From Candidatus Hydrogenedentota bacterium (GTDB lineage: Bacteria; Hydrogenedentota; Hydrogenedentia; Hydrogenedentales; SLHB01), in NCBI GenBank assembly GCA_022706165.1, contig JAKJDA010000124.1, positions 1 through 8,154 of the forward strand: 8,154 nucleotides of DNA, read 5' to 3'. Of the stretch, positions 1-7,658 are shown in pieces (within the stretch, counting starts at the first letter, position 1; each line of letters starts with the position of its first letter). Position numbers and translations under genes: made by a program. The notes beneath the pieces are model-generated. The model saw nothing but the letters and a program-made list of their open reading frames with translations. It had not been told where the DNA came from and made no database searches.

Positions 1-369
<369 letters not shown>

Positions 370-390
370 TCGGTTACAGGACTAAAACTG

Positions 391-431
391 AAAATGATCG
401 GGATGTGTTTCGGCATCCCGATCATTTTTTT
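391..431. terminator. Strong intrinsic terminator after groEL, probably bidirectional
   Basis: A perfect 15-bp inverted repeat (391-405 with 414-428) encloses an 8-base loop and merges into a run of seven T (425-431) on the plus strand, giving a classic Rho-independent terminator for groEL. Read on the minus strand the same hairpin is followed by TTTTCAGTTTT, so it could also stop transcripts of the convergent FlgM-like gene, which ends at 552. No better hairpin was seen between 432 and 551. Confidence 0.93.
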
Positions 432-551
432 AAGAGTAGCCCCGGGCATGTTCCCAAAAGAGATATGCGCCCTGCATGTTCCAAACGCACCGCGAAAAGC
501 GCTGATTCGGCGCCATCTCCGCATGACTGTGCAAAAGAAGGAACCGATCCG

Positions 552-872
552 CTAGGCTTTCGTGGTTATGTCCATCGGGATAAACCGCGAGACGCGCGAT
601 GCGACGATGCGCACAACGTCCTGCATTTTGTACGTGCCCTGTTCGATGCTTTCCCGGGCTTTCGCGATCCGTTCTGCCTGCAACTTGGCCTGTTCTTCGG
701 ACGCCTCCAACATCTTGGCGATTTTGGAGGTTTGCTGCGCACGTGCGCTGATGACGACCCCATCGCTGTCGCGCAAGACGATGCTGGGGGACGTCTCTTT
801 CTTGCCGGAGGCGCCGGCCGTCGTTGTGTTGGCAGGTTCCGGTATGCCTCCGATACCATATATGCCAACCAT
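552..872 (-). CDS. flgM: FlgM-like anti-sigma-28 factor
   Basis: This is a 106-residue soluble protein with no signal or membrane segment. FlgM binds the flagellar sigma factor FliA and holds it inactive until the hook is finished and FlgM is exported. The N-terminal 35 residues are Gly/Pro/Thr/Ser-rich and look disordered, as in FlgM. Residues 37-46 (SDGVVISARA) match the mid-protein 'D-x-V-x-I-S-x-x-A' pattern. Residues 68-94 (RIAKARESIEQGTYKMQDVV and onward) match the FlgM C-terminal signature of an R-x-x-x-x-R-x-x-I-x-x-G-x-Y helix followed by a helix with Ile/Ala. The ATG is preceded by AAGGAG (881-886) with an 8-base gap. A sigma-28-type promoter lies just upstream (926-953), which is what an autoregulated flgM should have and supports the call independently. 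The sequence is divergent from enterobacterial FlgM, so a non-flagellar sigma partner is possible. Confidence 0.8.
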   Translation of the reverse strand: MVGIYGIGGIPEPANTTTAGASGKKETSPSIVLRDSDGVVISARAQQTSKIAKMLEASEEQAKLQAERIAKARESIEQGTYKMQDVVRIVASRVSRFIPMDITTKA

Positions 873-925
873 AGTTCGCTCTCCTTAGCTGCATACGTTG
901 TCCAGGCATCCATGCCTATCCGGTA

Positions 926-953
926 TTATCGGCAGCCTCCGAGGAAAACTTTA
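926..953 (-). promoter_or_regulatory. Sigma-28 (FliA) type promoter of the FlgM-like gene
   Basis: On the minus strand, TAAAGTTT (953-946) and GCCGATAA (933-926) match the enterobacterial FliA -35 and -10 consensus at all 16 positions. The spacer is 12 bases; the usual spacing is 11. Transcription would begin near 919, leaving a leader of about 45 bases that contains the AAGGAG ribosome binding site. No comparable pair was noticed elsewhere in the window. The match is direct observation; use by sigma-28 is inferred. Confidence 0.8.
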
Positions 954-1048
954 GCGTGGATCTTTCGCAAACACGCAACATTTCTCGCGGCGCGCGCATG
1001 CGTATCGAACAGGCGTGGGGGAGACATCACAAGACTGATCGTAGGCAT

Positions 1049-1082
1049 AAAAAGCTAAACTGCGCTAGAGCATTTCGCACAG
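1049..1082 (-). terminator. Possible weak terminator of the large membrane protein gene
   Basis: Downstream of the minus-strand stop at 1109 is a short imperfect stem, CTGCG (1060-1064) against CGCACAG (1076-1082), with two bulged bases. On the minus strand it is followed by TTTAGCTTTTT. It is weak and only suggestive, but it is the best candidate between this gene and the sigma-28 promoter at 953. Confidence 0.3.
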
Positions 1083-1108
1083 GGCATTGCAACGCGGGAT
1101 GAGACGTC

Positions 1109-3955
1109 TCAACGATTCGGCGCCTCTGACTCCTGCAAGGAAGCGATTCTGGATTCGGCCTCGGCGGGATCATTGGCGAGAATGCCGTAACTTGCGTAGA
1201 GGCGCCTTGCCTCATCTTTTTTGTTCGCGCCGGCATATATGTCGCCCAGGGCAAGATACAGGGAAGGCTCGCCGGGAAGATAGCGCATGACATCCTTGAG
1301 GTAGGCCTCGCCCTCGTCGAACTGGGCCCAGCGAAGGAACAATTGTCCCTTCACGTTCGCGATTTCACGCAAGTAATAACGGGCAGTGGCATCATCGGAA
1401 TCGATGTCGAGAGCCTTCATGAAAAGGGAATCGGCGCCGCCGCCCATCATGCCGCCGTAATAGAAGACAAGCCCTTCCAGATCGATGGCGCGAGCCCGGT
1501 GGCGTTGATCGAGATCGGCGCGCAAGGCGTCCGCGGTTTCCTCGAAACCGGCGAATCGCAGGAGGCGCGTAGGACTTTCCAAAAAGGGGCGAAGCTCGCG
1601 CAAGCTGTCTTGCACGGTTTGTTCGTACATGAGGCGCGGCGCGGTGAATTCGGCCCAGGGCAGGTCGTCGGTGAGCAGATGGACCGGGCGGCCTGAAACG
1701 TAACGGTCGATATTCGCCCGCGTCATGAAAAAACACGCGAGGACCTCCGGGACATCGGGCAGCCCTGCCTGTTGGAGGGCGTGCGCAATCACGCCCTTGC
1801 CCAAGCGTTTTTCGACAAGACCGTACTCCATCCCAAGCGGCTGATTCGATCCGATGAGAAAGAGATCGGCGTTGATGTACCAGGCGCAGTAGTCGGGAAA
1901 CGCCTGTGCGAAGGTGTAGACCAACGCCCGGACATTGTCCGGGTCGAGGCTGTGTAACGGCACCCATTGGGAGACCAGGCCGCCGGGATTCAGCCGGGAT
2001 AGACAGAGACGATAGAACTCTCGCGTGTAAAACGTGCTCACCCCTGCCAGCGCAAGCGGCATCGGTTCGAACGTGATGACATCGTAGAAATGTTGAGAGG
2101 TCAGGAGGTAATTGCGACCGTCATCGATGATGAAGCGCAAACGTGGATTGCGCGCCACGTCGAGATTGTCCTTGCTGAACAACGGGGCCGCCTCCAAGAC
2201 GTCGCGCGAAATCTCGACGGCGTCGATGCGGTCCACATCGAACTGCGCCAACATGCCCGCCGTCACGCCCGAACCGAAACACATGAACAGAACGCGCTTG
2301 GGATCGCGGTCGAAAAGAAACGGCAGCGCTCCCTGAAAACGATTCATTTTGACGCCCTTCTCGATCGACGCCGTCGCCTGAACCGAATTGATGTAGAGCA
2401 CGCGGTCGGAACCTGCGGCGCCTTCTTCCGGTCCGGACACGACCACCGTGCCCTCAACCCCCTCGCGATAATGAATCACGACATTGTCCTCGGGAACGTA
2501 GCCTTTTGTCAGGGCACGGTCGACATTGTCCGGCAGGCGCGACATCGCGGCGGCAAACAGGACGATCCCCGCCAGCGCTGTGGCGGCCCTTGCGGTCAGG
2601 CGGCTGGCGGGGCATCCTGCCACCAAGGCCGCCCCGGCCAATCCAAGCAGACATGCCAACGCCACGATGCCGTCGTGCGTGCCAAACCGCGGAACAAGCA
2701 AAAAACCGCCCGCCAACGCGCCCAAAACGCCGCCGAGCGTGTTGGCGGCATACAACGATCCCACGCCCCGGCCGGCCCGCCCCCGGCTGGAGACATAGGC
2801 CCGCACCGCCAAGGGAAACGTCATGCCCGAGAAAAACGTGGGCGGAAAGAGAACCACGAAGGCCAACACGAACTTGGCCCGAACGATGTGCTCCCAATCG
2901 TGAGCGCCGCTCTTACGCAGGTATTGAAGCCATTCGGGCAGATACGGGAAGAGAAACAACGTAGATAGACACGTGACGCCAAAGAGAAACTCCACGACCC
3001 CAAACGCCAACACGGGACGCTTGCAGCGCTCTACCCGCGCCGCCGCAACCGCGCCGCCGACGGCAATTCCGCACAGAAAAGTCGTCAACATGGTGGTAAA
3101 GGCATACGTCGTGCCGATGAACACATTTACCAGCAGGCGCGTCCACAACACCTCCAGCGCCAAGCCGCAAAAACCCGACACTCCGAATGCCGTCATCACC
3201 AAAGCCGCCGCCGGACGCCGCGACGGGGCCGCAACATGGCCGCCGGCGGCATCATCCGGCAAGACCTGCGCTGCCGCAAGCGTCGGGAAGGTCCGCGACA
3301 TGATCCACGCCAGCAACCCTACGACAACATTGACCGCCGCGGCCAGCCATGTCGCCTTTGCATAGCCAAGCGCCGGCAACAAGAAAAATCCGGCGGCGGC
3401 GCATCCCGCAACCGCGCCCAAGGTGTTCACGGCGTACAACGCCCCGGTTTTGCGGGCGAGACCGCCCGGCGATGCCGCCGCAAACCGCGCCAACAGCGGC
3501 AGTGTCGCGCCCATCAACACGACGGGAATCATCAGGAAAACGACCGCCAGCGCGGCCCGCAAGGCAATGCCCGCCGCATATCCTGCCGAAAAATGCCGCA
3601 ACAACGCGACGACAATCCCTTCGCCCCAGCCGATGAACGCGATAAAGAACAGCGCCCACAGACCGATGGCGACCTCAAAAAAACCATACATCGCGAGCGG
3701 GCGCTTGGCGCGATCGGCCACCCGTCCACCAAAAAAACTGCCTACGCCCAACCCAAGAAAAAAGATGGAAAGAACCGTGCTAACGGCATAGGCCGTCGTG
3801 CCGAAAAGAAGCACGAGCTTTCGCGTCCATACGACTTGATAGACCAAACCGCAAGCGCCCGACAAGAAGAAAAAGAAAAACGCCGCAATAACCATGCCCT
3901 GAAGCTGCATGCGGGCGGGATGTATCTGCTGCAAAAAAGAAAGCGGCCTGCGCAA
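1109..3955 (-). CDS. Fused multi-spanning membrane / spermidine-synthase-like protein with TPR-like tail
   Basis: This is a 948-residue protein. Residues about 25-470 are very hydrophobic and contain two homologous multi-spanning halves: 31-216 and 257-444 share S-G-x-C-G-L-x-x-x-V-x-W-T-R, G-T-T, M/T-x-P-L and LYAxNTLG motifs. Residues about 520-705 resemble a spermidine synthase Rossmann fold, with VLFMCFGSG (555-563) as the SAM/dcSAM glycine loop, the acidic VEIS (580-583), IDDGRNYL (610-617) and FEPMP (629-633). The last lies where true aminopropyltransferases have the catalytic Asp-containing D-x-D-P, so polyamine synthesis is doubtful. Residues 820-945 contain TPR-like helices. The TTG at 3955 is chosen because AAGGAG (3964-3969) lies 8 bases upstream. 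A GTG/ATG further upstream would add a non-hydrophobic 41-residue stretch without family character. The ATG at 3910 has no ribosome binding site. The gene is a single unit, divergent from the reductase gene. The substrate is unknown. Confidence 0.85.
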   Translation of the reverse strand: MRRPLSFLQQIHPARMQLQGMVIAAFFFFFLSGACGLVYQVVWTRKLVLLFGTTAYAVSTVLSIFFLGLGVGSFFGGRVADRAKRPLAMYGFFEVAIGLWALFFIAFIGWGEGIVVALLRHFSAGYAAGIALRAALAVVFLMIPVVLMGATLPLLARFAAASPGGLARKTGALYAVNTLGAVAGCAAAGFFLLPALGYAKATWLAAAVNVVVGLLAWIMSRTFPTLAAAQVLPDDAAGGHVAAPSRRPAAALVMTAFGVSGFCGLALEVLWTRLLVNVFIGTTYAFTTMLTTFLCGIAVGGAVAAARVERCKRPVLAFGVVEFLFGVTCLSTLFLFPYLPEWLQYLRKSGAHDWEHIVRAKFVLAFVVLFPPTFFSGMTFPLAVRAYVSSRGRAGRGVGSLYAANTLGGVLGALAGGFLLVPRFGTHDGIVALACLLGLAGAALVAGCPASRLTARAATALAGIVLFAAAMSRLPDNVDRALTKGYVPEDNVVIHYREGVEGTVVVSGPEEGAAGSDRVLYINSVQATASIEKGVKMNRFQGALPFLFDRDPKRVLFMCFGSGVTAGMLAQFDVDRIDAVEISRDVLEAAPLFSKDNLDVARNPRLRFIIDDGRNYLLTSQHFYDVITFEPMPLALAGVSTFYTREFYRLCLSRLNPGGLVSQWVPLHSLDPDNVRALVYTFAQAFPDYCAWYINADLFLIGSNQPLGMEYGLVEKRLGKGVIAHALQQAGLPDVPEVLACFFMTRANIDRYVSGRPVHLLTDDLPWAEFTAPRLMYEQTVQDSLRELRPFLESPTRLLRFAGFEETADALRADLDQRHRARAIDLEGLVFYYGGMMGGGADSLFMKALDIDSDDATARYYLREIANVKGQLFLRWAQFDEGEAYLKDVMRYLPGEPSLYLALGDIYAGANKKDEARRLYASYGILANDPAEAESRIASLQESEAPNR

Positions 3956-3963
3956 CGACGATT

Positions 3964-3969
3964 CTCCTT
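3964..3969 (-). promoter_or_regulatory. Ribosome binding site that fixes the TTG start at 3955
   Basis: AAGGAG on the minus strand sits 8 bases before an in-frame TTG. The same motif and gap occur in front of the FlgM-like gene (881-886). The nearest in-frame ATG codons (3910 and 3895) lack a comparable site. Confidence 0.7.
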
Positions 3970-4003
3970 GAAAATCTAGTCCAATTTGCTGGGCCCTGAT
4001 ACA

Positions 4004-4073
4004 CGCGCCGGCAAGAAGCGAATGGAACTGCGTGCATCCCTTGTCCGCAATGCTACGGAAGCTTGCCGGCGCG
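4004..4073. repeat. 12-bp perfect inverted repeat in the divergent intergenic region
   Basis: CGCGCCGGCAAG (4004-4015) is the exact reverse complement of CTTGCCGGCGCG (4062-4073), with 46 bases between them. Each arm also contains the self-complementary GCCGGC, so the arms resemble two copies of a palindromic protein-binding site. They lie between two divergent genes (starts at 3955 minus and 4164 plus), a place where paired operators are common. No T run follows, so it is not a terminator. Its function is inferred only. Confidence 0.6.
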
Positions 4074-4127
4074 ATCAAGGAGGGAAAAAAGAATCGGCTG
4101 CATCAAGCAAACTACCACAAAATGGTT

Positions 4128-4157
4128 TTGCCTTACAGGGGGGCTTTCGCTCACAAT
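4128..4157 (+). promoter_or_regulatory. Candidate promoter of the ketopantoate reductase gene
   Basis: TTGCCT (4128-4133), an 18-base spacer and CACAAT (4152-4157) match sigma-70 boxes at 4 of 6 positions each. The expected start of transcription falls at about 4164, on the ATG itself, which would make a leaderless mRNA. This fits the absence of a clear ribosome binding site. The evidence is moderate at best. Confidence 0.35.
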
Positions 4158-4163
4158 GAAGCT

Positions 4164-5114
4164 ATGCGAATGCTTGTCATGGGAGCGGGCGCTATCGGCA
4201 GCGTCCTGGGCGGTTTAATGGCGGCCGCAGGCCATCGCGTGACGCTGGCGGGGCGCCCCGCGCATATAATGGCCATCCGCGATCGGGGTCTTCGCATCAC
4301 CGGCATTTGGGGCGATCATGTCATAAAAGAAATCCGCGCAGCAACGACCCTTGAAGGCATGAAACCCGGCGATTTCGACCTCATTGTCATCGCCGTCAAG
4401 TCCTATGACACCATTCAGGCCGTCCAAGCGGCGGCAGGCGTGGCAGATGACAATACGCTGGTCTGTTCTTACCAAAACGGACTCGGCAATGTGGAGGTCA
4501 TCGCGGCGACCGTTGGCTGGGCGCGCACGGTAGGGGCGCGGGCCATATACGGCGTGTGGATGCCCGAGCCGGGTATCGTGGACGTAACCGTCATCGCCGC
4601 GCCGACGGCCCTGGGCGTGTATGCGCCCGAAGCGCCGGAAACGCGCGTGCGCCGCATTGCCGAGGCGATGAACGCGGCCGGAGTCCCCACGGTCTACAGC
4701 AGCGCGATCCGCACTGTGCAATGGGCCAAGGTCGCCTACAACTGCGCGCTCAACCCTCTGTCGGCTCTTCTGGACGTTCCCTACGGAAGACTTCTTGAGA
4801 CCGGATATACGCGCTCCATCATGCGCGAGGTTGTGCAGGAGCTCTATGCCGTGGGGCGTGCCTTGGGGGTGCCGCTCGATCCCGCGACGCCGGAAGCCTA
4901 TGAGCGGGCGCTGTTCGAGAAGCTCATTCCTCCCACGGCCGCGCACTACGCGAGCATGCGCGAGGATTTGCGCCGTGGACGACGGACGGAGATCGACGCC
5001 TTGAATGGAGCCATCGCCCGGCTTGGCGAATCGTGCGGCGCGCCATGTCCGACCAACGCCCTGTTGACGCGTCTCGTGCATGCACGGGAGCATGCGCTGG
5101 GCGTTCCCGCGTAG
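4164..5114 (+). CDS. Ketopantoate reductase family protein (2-dehydropantoate 2-reductase)
   Basis: This is a 316-residue cytoplasmic NADPH-dependent reductase of the ApbA/PanE family. PanE itself reduces 2-dehydropantoate to pantoate for pantothenate and CoA synthesis. The N-terminal Rossmann loop is GAGAIG (7-12). Further family marks are VKS (78-80), YQNGLGN (103-109), the catalytic-type Lys189 in QWAKVAYNCALNPLSA (with Asn193 and Asn197), and the C-terminal S-M-x-x-D-x-x-x-G-R-x-TEIDALNG (264-282), which carries the substrate-binding Ser/Asp/Glu pattern. The length is normal and all key residues are present. The ATG at 4164 is chosen because it starts directly on the Rossmann strand (MRMLVMGAGAIG). 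Upstream in-frame starts (4032, 4050, 4122) would add a polar, unrelated extension. The ribosome binding site is weak. No panB or panC lies nearby, and paralogues of this family act on other 2-keto acids, so panE is likely but not proven. Confidence 0.9.
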   Translation: MRMLVMGAGAIGSVLGGLMAAAGHRVTLAGRPAHIMAIRDRGLRITGIWGDHVIKEIRAATTLEGMKPGDFDLIVIAVKSYDTIQAVQAAAGVADDNTLVCSYQNGLGNVEVIAATVGWARTVGARAIYGVWMPEPGIVDVTVIAAPTALGVYAPEAPETRVRRIAEAMNAAGVPTVYSSAIRTVQWAKVAYNCALNPLSALLDVPYGRLLETGYTRSIMREVVQELYAVGRALGVPLDPATPEAYERALFEKLIPPTAAHYASMREDLRRGRRTEIDALNGAIARLGESCGAPCPTNALLTRLVHAREHALGVPA

Positions 5115-5147
5115 CCTCCTTCCCTGCAAAGGCGGAAAGGGTTCGGG

Positions 5148-6401
5148 TTATATCAGGCGATGGATAACGGCGCCTGTCGGAAGCTTGGGAAAGAAATACG
5201 TCGATTTTTGGGGCATGGGGTCGCTGGCTTCGGCGCATGCTTGAACTTGCGATGGATGCATGGGCGGCAAGATAAAGGCCAGATCCGCTTTGCCGTTCGC
5301 AACAGCCTCGATCGCCTTGACGGAATCGTGCTCGTATGCATGCTGGGCGCTTTCGGAAAAGCCCATGATGTTTTCCAGTATGCCCCGGTGCAACACCGCG
5401 ACGTCCAGCGCGCGCCATGCTTCGCTGTGATCGTCTCCCAGAAAACGGGCGCGATCGCCGGAACGAAGACGCAGGAGGCACTGGCGGCTGTCAGCCGCTG
5501 CCATGCCAATCCGGCACCCCTCTCCCGATTCGACGGCGTGAGCCAAGTCCCCTGCGACCGGATCCATCTCGAACCAGGGACTAAGTTTTCCCAACAAATC
5601 GTCGAGGCTGAGGGCGTCGGGCCGCCGCACGAGACGGTGCGGAGGACATATCAGCAATCCAGCGTCATCGAAGGGCACAAAGCCCATGAGCACGTAATCG
5701 TACGGGCGCAAATCGGTGGATTGTTCCCGTTCGCGCATGCGATCGCGGTAGTGGCCGGCGGTCTTGAAACGATGGTGTCCGTCGGCAATATACAGGCGTT
5801 TGTCGCCGAGAAACGCCGAAACGCGCGGGTCCGGAGACACCCGCCATATCCGTGAGGTTGCGCCGTCAATCGTATGCGCGACGGCGTCCGGATCGCGGGC
5901 GTCCATCTGCGCCAGAAACGGGGCCAATGCGCCATCGGGATCGGCATACAGCACGAATACCGGCCCCAAATTCGCCCGGGTCGCCGCGGTCAACCGCAAC
6001 CGATCCTCGACCGGACCGGAGAAGGTCCGTTCATGCCCGAGCACAATGCTTTCACCGGATTCGGGAATTTTGACGACCGCGAAAAAACCTCGCCGAATCC
6101 GTTCCTCGCCGTCTTTGGAGCGAAACGCTTGCTCCAAAAGATAGAACGATTCTTCCGCATCTTGCTTGAGAACGCCGGAATCTATCCATTGTTCGAACGT
6201 GTGGGCGGCGACTTCGTAGCGGTCCTTGTCCCCGCTGTCTTGCGGCAGGATGACGTGCGTCATGTTGTAGGGGCTTTTCGCCGCCAACAAGGCGCGCTGT
6301 TCGGAATCGATCACGTCGTACGGAGGCGTGACAAGGTCATCCCACGAACCGGCCACCTCCGGGTCGAATCGATAGCCTCGAAAGCCCTTGACTTGTGCCA
6401 T
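5148..6401 (-). CDS. DUF1015 family protein
   Basis: This is a 417-residue soluble protein, full length for the DUF1015 family (function not established). Recognisable family blocks are TPPYDVI (25-31) after the N-terminal FRGYRFDP, the central HERTFSGPVEDRL (132-144) running into ANLGPVFVLY, YIADGHHRFKTA (204-215) with paired His, and the C-terminal MPQKSTYFFPKLPTG (396-410). The conserved His, Asp and Arg residues suggest an enzyme, but no reaction is assigned. The start is the ATG at 6401, preceded by a G-rich GGGGGGAGG ribosome binding site about 10 bases away and by a near-consensus promoter (6475-6503). The gene converges with the reductase gene, with only 33 bases between their stops and no convincing terminator there. 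In some bacteria the family is found beside serine-biosynthesis genes (from memory); no such gene is here. Confidence 0.92.
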   Translation of the reverse strand: MAQVKGFRGYRFDPEVAGSWDDLVTPPYDVIDSEQRALLAAKSPYNMTHVILPQDSGDKDRYEVAAHTFEQWIDSGVLKQDAEESFYLLEQAFRSKDGEERIRRGFFAVVKIPESGESIVLGHERTFSGPVEDRLRLTAATRANLGPVFVLYADPDGALAPFLAQMDARDPDAVAHTIDGATSRIWRVSPDPRVSAFLGDKRLYIADGHHRFKTAGHYRDRMREREQSTDLRPYDYVLMGFVPFDDAGLLICPPHRLVRRPDALSLDDLLGKLSPWFEMDPVAGDLAHAVESGEGCRIGMAAADSRQCLLRLRSGDRARFLGDDHSEAWRALDVAVLHRGILENIMGFSESAQHAYEHDSVKAIEAVANGKADLAFILPPMHPSQVQACAEASDPMPQKSTYFFPKLPTGAVIHRLI

Positions 6402-6474
6402 GGATATGTTGCCTCCCCCCTAAACAGAAAAACGCTGAAGGGTTATGCGCCCGGACAAGAAAAACACGAAGGCG

Positions 6475-6503
6475 ATTGTATCGGGCAGCGCAAATCGAGT
6501 CAA
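6475..6503 (-). promoter_or_regulatory. Near-consensus sigma-70 promoter of the DUF1015 gene
   Basis: On the minus strand, TTGACT (6503-6498), a 17-base spacer and TACAAT (6480-6475) match the housekeeping consensus at 5 of 6 positions in each box with ideal spacing. Transcription would start near 6468 and give a leader of about 65 bases before the ATG at 6401. The promoter lies just beyond the stop of the upstream pseudopilin gene, so the DUF1015 gene need not depend on that gene for expression. Confidence 0.7.
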
Positions 6504-6549
6504 GGCGTCGAAGCCCCCCCAGGGCGATCCGACGCGATCCGCCGGGAAA

Positions 6550-7281
<732 letters not shown>

Positions 7282-7413
7282 GGCCTTCCCGCCGGTTCGA
7301 GACACTATGGCTCCCCAACCCAACACCGGCGCCAGAAAGCGCTTGAGGATATCCGCCTCGATACGAGGAGATCAAATCGCCCCCGCCTCATTCACGCATC
7401 AGGCTCCGATCCT

Positions 7414-7440
7414 GTAAGCCAAGCCAGCCCTATGGCTTAC
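7414..7440. repeat. 8-bp perfect inverted repeat, possible operator or hairpin
   Basis: GTAAGCCA (7414-7421) and TGGCTTAC (7433-7440) are exact reverse complements separated by 11 bases. There is no T run on either side, so it is not an intrinsic terminator. It lies in the divergent region upstream of both the pseudopilin and EIIA genes, where it could bind a dimeric regulator. Chance is not excluded. Confidence 0.4.
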
Positions 7441-7552
7441 GCGCGGAGGAATGCGCTTCTCGCCAAGCGATCTGTTTAGAGCATTTTGCATGGAACTGTA
7501 GCCAGTCTTTCCCAGGAGACGTTTTGGAATGTTTTATGAACCTGCCTGCCTG

Positions 7553-7581
7553 TTGCAACGAATGCAGGAAAGCGATACAAT
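7553..7581 (+). promoter_or_regulatory. Near-consensus sigma-70 promoter of the EIIA gene
   Basis: TTGCAA (7553-7558), a 17-base spacer and TACAAT (7576-7581) match the housekeeping boxes at 4 of 6 and 5 of 6 positions with ideal spacing. Transcription would start near 7588, leaving a leader of about 70 bases before the ATG at 7659. The -10 box is identical to that of the DUF1015 promoter. Confidence 0.65.
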
Positions 7582-7658
7582 CCTCGCTTGTATGGGTGCG
7601 GGTTCGCGCCGGATTGAGCAATGCCCGCCAACCATGGGTTTGAGATTGGAGAAACCGC

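Larger units (their letters stand above)
7306..7658. other. Divergent intergenic region between the pseudopilin and EIIA genes
   Basis: About 350 bases (or 377 if the pseudopilin starts at 7281) hold no convincing gene. They contain a sigma-70 promoter for the EIIA gene (7553-7581) and an 8-bp inverted repeat (7414-7440). A possible weak promoter for the pseudopilin gene is also present on the minus strand: TTGATC at about 7371-7376, then TATCCT with an 18-base spacer that contains the small palindrome CCTCG-ATA-CGAGG (7356-7368). A 76-codon minus-strand frame (7430-7660) is open here but was not accepted as a gene. Confidence 0.6.

Noticed and set aside
1066..1075. 10-bp direct repeat TAGAGCATTT also present at 7477-7486
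   Set aside because: Dozens of 10-bp matches are expected by chance in a window of this size. The similarity stops after about 14 bases and there are no transposon-like ends or target duplications.
3675..3735. Two runs of seven A (seven T in the coding strand) inside the membrane protein gene, possible slippage sites
   Set aside because: Both encode ordinary Phe-Phe pairs in frame, the reading frame is intact across them, and no alternative product is suggested.
2090..3979. Long plus-strand frames opposite the membrane protein gene
   Set aside because: They are antisense shadows in GC-rich DNA. Their translations are Arg/Pro/Ala/Gln-rich without domains, while the minus-strand frame encodes a recognisable 948-residue protein.
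4152..4160. Resemblance of CTCACAATG to half of a lac operator
   Set aside because: The match is one short half-site with no symmetric partner and no LacI-type gene nearby. The CACAAT part is better explained as a possible -10 box.
5075..5086. Perfect 12-bp palindrome CGTGCATGCACG
   Set aside because: It lies inside the reductase coding sequence near its 3' end, encodes ordinary residues and has no T run. It is probably coincidental.
5115..5147. Possible terminator between the two convergent genes
   Set aside because: Only a bulged 6-7 bp pairing (CCTTCC with GGAAAGG) is present and no T run follows on either strand.
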